From positions 60,015-124,014 of the forward strand of contig JAFYXN010000021.1 in NCBI GenBank assembly GCA_017546145.1: a DNA stretch of 64,000 nt, read 5' to 3'. The notes under the pieces are model-generated. The model saw nothing but the letters and a program-made list of their open reading frames with translations. It did no database searches and had not been told where the DNA came from. Positions 1 to 10,600 of this stretch are shown here, piece by piece; positions within the stretch are counted from its first letter, which is position 1; the number at the start of each line of letters is the position of its first letter. A program made the position numbers and the translations under genes. The DNA is from Clostridia bacterium (lineage in GTDB: Bacteria; Bacillota; Clostridia; Monoglobales; Monoglobaceae).

Positions 1-41
1 ATTCTGCCTATGGTGCATATCAGATTTATATTGTAGAGTAA
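1..41 (+). CDS. C-terminal end of a truncated upstream gene
   Basis: An open frame entering from the left edge (codons from base 3) reads SAYGAYQIYIVE and stops with TAA at 39-41, 76 bases before the next start codon. It could be the tail of a gene on the same strand. Too little is visible to identify it, and chance cannot be excluded. Confidence 0.3.
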   Translation, partial: SAYGAYQIYIVE

Positions 42-117
42 TTGGAATGTTATATCAAAATATAATTAAATATTTTTTGAATTATTGAAAATCAGTACAA
101 GAAAGGACTGAAACAGT

Positions 118-3100
118 ATGAAAAAGATAATTGCTATACTGTGTGCTTTAACGCTGATGTTTTCCACACTGATTCCTGTTGAGGTTTTTGCTGCACGCGG
201 CGAAACAGGGTCAAATGCCTGGGAAGGCTGGACAGCATCGGGCAAAAATGCAAGTATTAAAGACGGCATCGGAAGACTTACCTCTGATGGAAGCGGCACA
301 AGCAACCTGCTATATAAATGGGCAAATCAGCCCACCAAGCTTACGATGAGCTTTTCAATGCGTGTAAACGGCGTCAGCAGCTCAATGGGTATGTGGATTT
401 GCGACGGTATTGCGCGTGCGGGCTTTTATATCCAGAGCAACCGTGTAATGTCGATGGATACCGGTGAGTTTATAATGGTTCCTGATATGGGAAACTGGCA
501 TGACTATGTTTTGGAAGTTGATATGGAAGCAAAGATACAGCATCTTTATGTGGACGAAGTTCTTATGGGAACAACCTCTCTTAAACAGAAAGACCCTAAG
601 GGTACTGTAAACATTTGGGCAGAACAGTCGGGAGCTGACTTTGAAATTGAAAATATTTCATTTATGTCCAATGTGGCAGAAACAGATGAAGAGCGTCTTC
701 AGCTTACAGAGGAATACACAGAGCCGTTTTTCTTTGATTTTGACAGCCAGGGCGGCTGGACTTATGAAACTCCCAAAAGCGTTACACGCAATGATGAAGA
801 AGGAATCATAAGACTTTCATCAGGACCTCTTTTCGGAGACCTAACAACCCAGACACTGCATACGCTTGAGCGGCCTTTAAGACCGCCGACAAATTATGAT
901 ATGGAGTGGCGTATGAAGCTTTCGGATATTCATGCAATGGGTGGTCAGCCGGCAATGACATCATTAGAGCTTTCAACAGACAACCGTCATGCATGGCTTT
1001 ATATCTACGAAAACAGAATATGGCATAATGGATATTCGTTAGATGATGATGTACATGACGGCTATGGATTCCCTTACAGTGCACAGGATGATGAATGGCA
1101 TACATGGAAGGCAGAGGTAAGGGGTCAGTATATATCGTGGTATGTAGATGATGAGCTGCTTATAACCTACGAAATGCTTAATAAAGAAACCAATAGATGG
1201 CATGTCTGTATGTGGCAACAGCACAATATAACACTCTCAGGTGATGCATTCTTTGACTGGATACGCTATACACCATATTTTGAAAATGTAACAATTACTT
1301 CACCCAAAAATCATTCGCAGATTGCTGAAAGCAAGAACATAACACTTCAGGCTTCTGCTCCTGTTGGTACGGAGTATGTAGATTACTATATTGGTGATGT
1401 TGCAGTTGGACGCGGATATGCTCCGAATTATGAATATGTTCTTGAAAACGCGAAGCTTGGAACTTATGAAGTTTATGCAAAAGTAGGCGACAAGCAGTCT
1501 TCCAAGACAACAATATACGTAAAACGTGCGTTTGACGCATCTGTTAAGATTTCAAATAACAATATCAAACAGGGCGGCAGTGTAACTGCACAGCTTGAAA
1601 CAACACATATTTCTCAGCAAACTAAGGCTGTAAAGGCTGATTACTATGTAAACGGCAAAAAGATTGCTTCCTCAAACAAGGCACCCTTTAAGGTGAGTCT
1701 GAACGACTTTAAGGTTGGTACAGCTTCAATTTATGCAAGGGTGACAAATGCCGAGGGAACAGTATTAGATACTGAAACTGTATATGTAGATGTTGATGAG
1801 GCAAACGGTAAAAAGCTTAAAATCGGCAGAGAATATCAGGTTGACTATACATATAAGTCAGGCACAGGCAAGTTTGAGCTTACTGACGGATACTTCAAGT
1901 ATTCAATCACTCACACAAAGGACAAAATTTCATACGAAACAATTGACGGCACAGAAGAATATAAGCTTGGCGAGGGCGAATACAAAGCAGTTGTAACATC
2001 TGGTTATGCGGAAGTTTATCATAACGGTCAGTTTGCGTTCAGCTTCTTTATGCCTCGCAGTGATGCAGAGGTGAAGAAGACCACTTTCGGGCTCAAAGAT
2101 GTTAATCTTTCGGCAAGCGGTGTAAAGGCAGAAATCTGGAGTAAGGACTGGAAGGGCGAAGCAAAATTTGTTGCAGATGACGTTCCAAATACACAGTATT
2201 ATTCACTTGAATTTGACAAGACCGACGCATCCGAAGAAACCTTAATTTTCTATGACGGTATGTTTGAAAACGAAATTTTCTTCCGTGAAGATGGTCTTTA
2301 TGTAAACAGACAGCTTACATTCCAGGTTCCCAAGACGGAACTCAAAATTGCTGATTCATATAAACCCGGCTACTACAGAGTGACAGTTGGTTTTGGTATT
2401 GCACAGATTTTCTGTGACAACAAGTTTGTAGGAAGCTATCGTTGCTTTAAGGCAGGTCACAAGCCTCAGCTTATCAGAGAAATGACAAATCCTTCTGCGT
2501 CTACCATAATGGTAATTAAAAATTCTGACGATGTGTTCTATCATACTGAAGACTTTGAAGGAAACAATGAATTTTCATACAACGATTACTTCCAGACAAG
2601 AGTAGGTCATCAAAACGACGGTGACAAGCATTCATTGACTCAAACCAAGGGTACAAAGAACGGTAACAGCTATGTAAAAATTGAAGGTACAGGAACATAT
2701 ATGCTCAACGGCAATGCAAAGAACCCTGTGTTTAAGTTCCGCGCAATGACCGAGAAAAGAAAGGGCAAGATATACTTTACTGTACGTCGTACTGCTCACA
2801 GAGACCAGCAGGACAGAATTGGTTACGACTTTGAAACAGAGCAGTGGTATTTTGATGAATATGATGAAAACCGCAAGTATCAGACTATAGCAACAAAGAA
2901 AGACTCCAATGCATTTGCAGCCAATAAATGGTATGAATTTGAAATTAAGTTTGATGACCGCATGGTTACCCTTTTCTGTAACGGCAAGGAAGTAATATCA
3001 GGCGAAGAGGCAGGAACCTATGTTGAGGTATACTACGGAAGACCCGGTTTCGGAGCAGAAAACGGCACAATGTGCATAGATGATATTTATTACGAGGGCG

Positions 3101-4515
3101 AAAACCGTGTAACAGCAGGTCTTGTAATAAACCATAGCCTTCAGTATGAAAATATGGGGATGACATCTTCCTTCTATCAAAATGGAGATGGTGCGATTGT
3201 TGCTACCGGATTTACTGCAGCATCAGAAACAACGGATAACGGTAATAACTGGAAAGTTGAACTTGCATCAAACACATCAAATGAAACTGCTACTCAGCTT
3301 GTTACAATGCCTAATGGAGATTTGGTTAAGGTTACCGGTGACTTTAAAATGGTAAGCTCAAGGTCAAAGGATGGAGGCAAGAGTTGGAGTACACCTGTTC
3401 GTCTGTGGGGCGATGACTTCCAGCCGTTTAAGAACCCGAGCGTTTCTGTTTCACGTCTTACTGCAACAAAGGACGGTAAACTGTATCTTGTTACATCACA
3501 GGGTGATGAGGACTATGGTTACTCAGATATCTGGTATTCATTAGACGGTGGTGAAAGTTGGAATAAGTCAGAAACTGTTTTGACTACTCACAACACAGGA
3601 ATTATTATGAACGAAGCAATTATCGTTGATACTCCCAGAGAAAACGAGGTTTGGTTCTACGGACGTTCAGATTCAGGCTTCCTTGATTACTGGATTTCAT
3701 ACGATAATGGCAAGACCTTTGATCTTACACCGCATCATACACAGCTGATTCAGTCAGAGACCTGTTACAAGGTTATAAGAGACTGGAACTATGATAACGT
3801 ATATTATGCGATATTCCACTACGACACAGAAACCTCCAATGAGCGTGGTCAGCAGATGCCCAGAAACAAGACGTCGCTTGCTGTAAGCTATGACGGAATG
3901 GAGACTTGGGAGTATATCACAGATGTAATGGAAACAAATATGTATCCGTCACTTCACACAAGTGACTCCAACGTCGCTCTTTTGGACAATCATCTGTATT
4001 ACAGAGCGTCTGACTACGGTGTTGGTGACATTATCGGCTCTCAGGATGTGTCATTAATCAAGACATTAAAAAGACATCCGCAGCTTCATGAAAGATTCTT
4101 CCTTGGTGCTGAAGTAAGAGCGGATTATGCAGTGGACTACAGTGTTGTTCCAAAGAACGGCGGAGCGGCTTGGATTTACAATGGTTATTACAATACAACT
4201 GTTCAGGAAGGTCGTGCTGACCTTGCAAGCATTGGCAGAATATTTGGCGTTGATGCTGTGAAGGTAAGCGGCGGAGTTGAACTGAAAACAGGTGACGCAG
4301 TTGTTAAGTTCAGCGAAAACTCAAAGGAATACACAATTAACGGTCAGCCGGCAACAAGCGAAACCGTTTGCTATAAAAACGGCTGCCTTGACCTTGAAAT
4401 ATGTGCAAAGATATTCGGCAAGGTATTCCATGAGTCTGAAGATAGCTATGCTATAATGCACAACTCTGTACTTGTAGACCAGTATCAGAAACAAATTGAT
4501 ACCTTTGCTAAATAA
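118..4515 (+). CDS. Large secreted multidomain protein with concanavalin-like, Ig-like and sialidase-type Asp-box regions
   Basis: 1465 aa, start ATG at 118 behind AAGAAAGGAC. Residues 1-25 are a Sec signal peptide ending VFA. Two concanavalin/LamG-like beta-rich regions follow (about 30-190 and 205-390), then Ig-like segments (about 395-560, with the YVDYYI...G...Y motif of bacterial Ig domains), an unassigned beta-rich middle, another concanavalin-like region (about 830-1010), and a propeller-like region carrying Asp-box motifs near residues 1038 (TTDNGNNW), 1080 (SKDGGKSW), 1138 (SLDGGESW), 1193 (SYDNGKTF) and 1256 (SYDGMETW). The last 80 residues resemble the copper-amine-oxidase N-terminal-like stalk domain of clostridial surface proteins. 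Asp-boxes mark sialidase-like beta-propellers, but I could not confirm the catalytic Arg triad or Tyr/Glu pair, so enzyme activity is uncertain. Likely exported glycan-binding or glycan-cleaving protein. The next gene is a paralogue. Confidence 0.75.
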   Translation: MKKIIAILCALTLMFSTLIPVEVFAARGETGSNAWEGWTASGKNASIKDGIGRLTSDGSGTSNLLYKWANQPTKLTMSFSMRVNGVSSSMGMWICDGIARAGFYIQSNRVMSMDTGEFIMVPDMGNWHDYVLEVDMEAKIQHLYVDEVLMGTTSLKQKDPKGTVNIWAEQSGADFEIENISFMSNVAETDEERLQLTEEYTEPFFFDFDSQGGWTYETPKSVTRNDEEGIIRLSSGPLFGDLTTQTLHTLERPLRPPTNYDMEWRMKLSDIHAMGGQPAMTSLELSTDNRHAWLYIYENRIWHNGYSLDDDVHDGYGFPYSAQDDEWHTWKAEVRGQYISWYVDDELLITYEMLNKETNRWHVCMWQQHNITLSGDAFFDWIRYTPYFENVTITSPKNHSQIAESKNITLQASAPVGTEYVDYYIGDVAVGRGYAPNYEYVLENAKLGTYEVYAKVGDKQSSKTTIYVKRAFDASVKISNNNIKQGGSVTAQLETTHISQQTKAVKADYYVNGKKIASSNKAPFKVSLNDFKVGTASIYARVTNAEGTVLDTETVYVDVDEANGKKLKIGREYQVDYTYKSGTGKFELTDGYFKYSITHTKDKISYETIDGTEEYKLGEGEYKAVVTSGYAEVYHNGQFAFSFFMPRSDAEVKKTTFGLKDVNLSASGVKAEIWSKDWKGEAKFVADDVPNTQYYSLEFDKTDASEETLIFYDGMFENEIFFREDGLYVNRQLTFQVPKTELKIADSYKPGYYRVTVGFGIAQIFCDNKFVGSYRCFKAGHKPQLIREMTNPSASTIMVIKNSDDVFYHTEDFEGNNEFSYNDYFQTRVGHQNDGDKHSLTQTKGTKNGNSYVKIEGTGTYMLNGNAKNPVFKFRAMTEKRKGKIYFTVRRTAHRDQQDRIGYDFETEQWYFDEYDENRKYQTIATKKDSNAFAANKWYEFEIKFDDRMVTLFCNGKEVISGEEAGTYVEVYYGRPGFGAENGTMCIDDIYYEGENRVTAGLVINHSLQYENMGMTSSFYQNGDGAIVATGFTAASETTDNGNNWKVELASNTSNETATQLVTMPNGDLVKVTGDFKMVSSRSKDGGKSWSTPVRLWGDDFQPFKNPSVSVSRLTATKDGKLYLVTSQGDEDYGYSDIWYSLDGGESWNKSETVLTTHNTGIIMNEAIIVDTPRENEVWFYGRSDSGFLDYWISYDNGKTFDLTPHHTQLIQSETCYKVIRDWNYDNVYYAIFHYDTETSNERGQQMPRNKTSLAVSYDGMETWEYITDVMETNMYPSLHTSDSNVALLDNHLYYRASDYGVGDIIGSQDVSLIKTLKRHPQLHERFFLGAEVRADYAVDYSVVPKNGGAAWIYNGYYNTTVQEGRADLASIGRIFGVDAVKVSGGVELKTGDAVVKFSENSKEYTINGQPATSETVCYKNGCLDLEICAKIFGKVFHESEDSYAIMHNSVLVDQYQKQIDTFAK

Positions 4516-4547
4516 TCACAGTTTATGATTGACTAAAATATGCGAAA

Positions 4548-4614
4548 GTAGGGGCGGATGCCCGCGTCCGCCCGGTTTGCGGGTCGATGCCGGCATCGAC
4601 CCCTACGTTTTTTT
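4548..4614. repeat. GC-rich palindromic intergenic repeat with double hairpin and T-run
   Basis: A compact GC-rich island in AT-rich DNA. It is closed by GTAGGGG (4548-4554) and CCCCTAC (4600-4606), with two inner hairpins: GGGCGGATGC/GCGTCCGCCC and GGGTCGATGC/GCATCGACCC. Seven T follow at 4608-4614. The clover-like double hairpin resembles dispersed REP/BIME-like elements seen between genes of gut Clostridia. It probably also terminates transcription from the upstream gene. Only one copy is present in the window. Confidence 0.65.
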
Positions 4615-4666
4615 GATTTTTTGTTCTATAACAGGACTTACTTTCTTTGCACAAAGGAGTGCGATT

Positions 4667-7600
4667 ATGAAAAAAACAGTAATATCATGTTTACTTATTC
4701 TGACAATTATTTCAGGAATGCTTCCGGCAATGGCAAGCACAGCTGTCAGCTTACCTGAATATCAGATGTATTGGGGCGACTGGTCGATTAATTACAGTAC
4801 CGATATACGAAAATACGGTGCAACTTCTATAGCAGAAGACTATCCGCAATTGATAAACGAAGTAACGGTTAACAAAAATAACGTTTTGGAGTTTGGTCTT
4901 AAAAGTAAGGTTGCAGGTTTTTACGAAGCAATGAAGACCTTAGACAATCCCGGTGAAAACTTTGACTATGTGTTTAAGGCAAGAATAAACAGCTTTGGCG
5001 GTGATTTTGGTGCCTCGCTTTATGCAGGACCATACCGTACAATTTTGAATTTCCCCAATGGTCAGACGCTTAGTTATCTTGAAGGCTATGACAGTGATGA
5101 AACAGGCGTTCAAAAGGGATATGTGCAGGTTTCGGTAAATATCGGCAACGACTGGCATGTATGGAAGGCACAAAAACGCGGCAATAAAATGACTTTGTTT
5201 ATGGACGGCATTGAGCTTGCAAGTTATTTTCTTGCTACAAACGGCAGTAACAGAAATAAAATTCAATTTTATGATACAACATCAGAAACTGTTTTTCCGC
5301 AGTTTGATGTAGCGTATGCTTATGTTCAGGATTGGTCAAATTGGTCGCTTAGGTATAGCACCGATTTAAGTAAGTATTCGGCAGAACCAATTGCAACAGC
5401 TCATCCTGAACTTATAAACGAAATTGTTGTTAATGAAGATACCAACAACCTTGAGTTTAATATGCCAAGCAGAGTTAAGGGATATTATGAGGCAAGACTG
5501 GATATACAGCCTAAAGAAAATTTTGACTATATATTCAAATGCAAGGTCAATGAGCATTTTTCAAACTTTGGTTCTACAATTTATATGGGTCCGTACCGCG
5601 CATTTTTCCTTTTCCAATCTCCGACAAGATTTGGCTACCTGGAGGGTTATGACAGTGACGAAATCGGTGTCCAAAAGGAATATCGCGGCGTTGATGCGGA
5701 CATAGGCTATGACTGGCATGTATGGAAAGGCGAAAAACGTGGTAACAGAATGACTGTCTATATGGATGGTGTAGAGCTTGTAAGTTATTACCTGCCTACT
5801 AACGGCGGTTCAAGAAAAGAAATTCATCTTACCGGCACAGCAACAAATACATCCATGCCCTGTATGGATATTGAATACGCATATCTTATAAATTATAATA
5901 TGGATATGGAAATCATATCTCCTGAGCCCGAGGCAGAGTACGAAGAAGGACAGGATATTGTTCTTCAAACACAACCAACAAATGCTCCCGATTACGTAGA
6001 TTATTATATTAATGGCGTGTGGGTTGGCAAAGGCTTAAAGGCGCAAAGCTACAAATATACGCTCAAAAACCCAAGATGCGGAACATATATCGTTTCAGCA
6101 GTTGCATCTGACGGTGAAGGCTCGCCTTCGCATGTTATCTATGTCAGAAAGACGCGAACTGCAGCGATTTCCTGTGATGGTACTGTGGAATACGGTAAAA
6201 GTCTGCCGGTTAATATATCTGTAAGCGGTGTGACAAATGTTTCGCGCGTTGAATATTATGCGGGCGGTCAGCTTGTTGCACAATCAACATCGGCACCTTT
6301 TGATGCTGCTGTTTCAGGCCTTAAGGTTGGTTCCTCGGTTATTAGCGCAAGGGTTTATGACGAAAATGGTTCATACTTCAATTCAAATTCAGTGGTTATA
6401 AATGTTAATGCAGGCTCGAGCAGCGATTTTAACATTGAACAGGAATATGACCTTAAATATACATACAGCGGCGGAGCCGGATCTGTTGAACTTGACGACG
6501 GATACTTTTTGCTTTCCTTAAATCACTCGGCAACAGAAGTAAGTTATCTTGACGAAAACCGGGAGATTAAAACCTATCCGACAGGCAACGCTGACTACCG
6601 TATAGTAGTTACAGCAGGTATAGCAGAGGTTTATCGTGACGGTCAGCTCAGCTTTAACTTCCGTATGCCGCGAAGCGATGACGGAGAAAGTAGTTTCTAC
6701 TATACAGACATTTCCGATGTTGAACTTGATTCAAGCCGTGTCAAGGCGGAAGCTTACCGCGTGGATATAAACGGTGAGACCGAGTTAAATGCTGAAAATC
6801 TGGTGTTTGATAATTATTACTCATTGGAATTTGACAAAACGGATTCATCCAATGAATCAATATTACTCTATGACGGACAGTATGAGATTTCTCTTAAGCT
6901 TGACCGCAATGGGATTACAGCAAAAGCCCAGCCTGACAGAGGCGGTGAAATTAAGGAATATGTAATTGCAGATACGGTAGAGCCGGGATATTACCGCGTA
7001 ACAGTTTATCACGGAATGGCACAGATGTTCAGAAACAATATATTTATCGGTTCGTTCCGTGCCCCTGTAACATATCACAAAAAAGCATTCAGAAGAATAA
7101 TGTCATCTTCGGGCAAAACAACCTTTGTTGCAATAAAAAATACAGATGATATTTATTACTTTGAGGATGATTTCAGCGGAAACGGAGAAGGTGAACCGCT
7201 TGATTATTGGGCAAAAGGCCCGTTTTCAAAGGCAACTGCAAGTTGGTCCGCAAATGATGGAAGAATGTCAATCTCGGGTGACGGAACTTACCTTCTTGAT
7301 GCAACAACAGATGAAACAAAGTTTAATGCAACCTTAAATGTAAAAACAAAAACAACGGGAGTACTTTTCTGGACCAGCACTAATACTGAAGTGTATATTA
7401 CAGCGCGATACAGAAACGAATCCGAAAATGTAAAAGCTATATATAGCTTTAAAGATAAAAAATGGTATCTTAAAAGCTATAAGGGCATAGAAACGGTAAA
7501 TAATGTAAAAAAACAAAAAGAAACCCAGCTTGCCACATCAACAAACGGTAAGCTGTCGGACAGTACAAATGCCCAGATATCATTAACCATAAAAGACGAT

Positions 7601-10600
7601 AAACTTACCCTTATAAGCGACGGAACAACAGTATTTTCTAATGTTGAGCTGGATTTGTTAGGGCATGGTAAAATCGGTATTGGTTCAAGTAGCGCAGAAG
7701 TAGTTTATGTTGATGATGTAACTTATGAGGGTGCAGGTAAAGTTAATATAGGCGCAGCGTATACATGGTTTAGGACAAAAGATCCCGAAACGGGAATCTC
7801 AGTGGGAAATACAGTTGAATTTTTCAAGGATTCCACAGGCGCAATCAGGGCAGCAAGCTCCGGTATGTCTAAGCCTGACCCGAATGATTCGTCAAAAAAT
7901 GTATTTACCTCATTCAGGACAAATGATAATGGTAATACATGGCAAAATGTTCCTGATGATACAACTTACTATAACAATGCAATAACATTAAGATCAGGAA
8001 AGTTCCTTCTTGTTAATGAGTGGGGGGGACGTGCTCATGCAACTTTGTATGAATCTGTAAATGGCACAGGAATATGCTCGTCAAATATTCAAAAAACTGC
8101 AGATTATGGTGATTGTATTGCACTTAACGGAAGATTAGAGCAGGGAACAACAGTATATCCCGGTGCAACTGAGCCGCGTGTATTCTTTATAACCTCAGCC
8201 GGTAGTGAAGAAAACGGTGAAGTATTCATGTATTATTCCGATGACGAGGGTAAAACATGGACATCCATGTCAACTGTCATGAATTATGAGAGTTTGGGCA
8301 AACATAATGTTAACGAAGCAGATATAGTTGAGCTTCCTGACGGAACCATCCGTATTTATTTCCGAAACGACAGAGGCTTTCTGTATTACAGCGACTCAAA
8401 GGACGGAGGAAATACCTTTGATATACCGCTTACTGCTACACAGTTTATGACTCCGTCAACAGCGTTTGCTGTTGGTCGCGACCCGCAGAATACAAATAAT
8501 TACTATATGCTGTGGGAGTATGATGTTTCCAACGCAGCAACAAATTATATTCAGCAGCCAAGAAACAGACAGGGGCTTGCGGTAAGCTATGACGGCTGTA
8601 AAACATGGCAGTATATTATGGAAATGGACGATAGAGGCGTTTATCCTTCAACTTCTCACTGTAATGCCAATGTCCGGGTTTTTGACGGCGTGCTTTATGC
8701 AAGCTTTGCATATTTATGGGATATAGACTATGCAACAGATATTTCGGTAAATACAATGATTGTAACCGTTGATTTGGATAAGCTCAAAGGTAAAACGCTG
8801 ATGAGGTTTACCGAGCCTCACAAAACAGTTCCGGATTATGTTGACCTTTATGACATTGCGGACAATCAGTGCGTGCTGCCTAAAACAACAGGCGATGCGA
8901 TGATTTACGGACAGGTTGTACCTGTTGAGGTCAAAGATGGATTGGTTGAGGCAGAGGTTGTCGCACAGGCATTCAGCGCGCATCTTGCAATAAGCGGAAA
9001 TACAGCAACATTGTCTATAGGTGACGGTAGTGTTGTATTTACAGACGGTGTTTCGGGGTACTCTATCAACGGAACTTGGATTGAAGGCTTAGAAATCGGG
9101 TATGTTGACGGATACATGAATGTTTCTGTATGTGCTGAAATTTTTAATAAAGTTCTTACCGAAACTGATAATTCGTATGTAATCACAAGATCAGAGATAA
9201 GCGATTTATACATAAGCGGTCTTGAAAACATTACAGCAGGGGTTAGTGCAGAGATAAACAGCTGTATTATTGATTTCAAGAGTATATCTGATGCATCTGA
9301 TATGGAAGCGTTTTTTGCTAAATACGAGGTTCTTTTAAATCTTGATACAAGCTTTGGCTACCAATCCTATGTAAATGTGTATAATGCATACACCAAGCTG
9401 GAGCTCAGCGAAATTACTGATTATGAATCGTTAGTCGCGGCGATAAATTCAATTTCGGAAGCAGAAAAGATTAAGATTGACAGCTTTATTGAGGCGATGA
9501 ATTTAGCATCTGAAAACAATGATTATGCTGTAATCAAAGAATTACTTACTCTTACCTACAACAATCTTTTAAGCATTACAATAGATACCTCAAAAGTTGA
9601 AAATCCGGATGAGGTATACAGAAAAATGCTTGGAATTACCTACTACAGTGTGGCAGATGTTGAAAATGCATTTAAAGCCGCATTAGCAGCGCAGATTCAC
9701 AAGGAAAGCGGTCTGGATGATTCAATCATTACATCTACGGCAAGTCAGGGGTTTGATGCGTGGAGCTATGCTGGAACTGATGATTTGGGCGGCGCTGCAG
9801 CTTTTGAAGAGAATGGAGAAAATATAGTTTCATTCTCAACTCATGCAGGTACAGAAAAGGTATTTAAGAGCGCAGTTCAGCCAAAGCTTGAAAATGGTCT
9901 GGTTTATTCTGAATCAGGCAGTCTTAACGGAACAATAGGAAAAAGCGGAAGCGTAACAGTTGATAAAACAGCAGGGTTGGTTACATTTGCAGGTACAGGG
10001 GCGTTTAAGCTTACCGGAAGCGGAAAAGCAAAATCAAATACCATGATAACGGTATTTGATATGACAAAGCCTACCGGAACAGTAACCGCAACATTCAAGG
10101 ACGGTTTTCACAGTGCAGAAATTACGTTTAATGCAGAAGGCACGGATGTTGGAAAGCTTCCGGAATACCTTGAAGATGAGGAATGTATATCATACCGCAT
10201 AGAAAAATCACTTTCAAAAGTAACAGTGCTTGCAAAAGCACAAAGCGCACCCGAAACTGATTACTGTATTCTTGGCAGCAAGTCGGTTTCAACTTCAGCT
10301 TCAAACTTCTGGTATGCAATGTTTTCTGCCAATAATGCCAATTTGGTTATATCCAATTTAGGCGTATATTCGGCTTTGTCAGGTGTAAGATATGATACAT
10401 CAGGCTATACCTTGCTGGATAATCTGCATTACACGGCAAATGATGCAAACGGAGCAGATATGGCTGCACTTCGCGCTTTGAACAGTGGAAGCAATATGTC
10501 TTCGGTTGATGCAACTACAGGAAATCTTATTCTTGAACACACCGGTGAAAATGTGTGGTTTGGGGTTTCTACAACATCGGGCGGACTGACCGGAGCCTTT

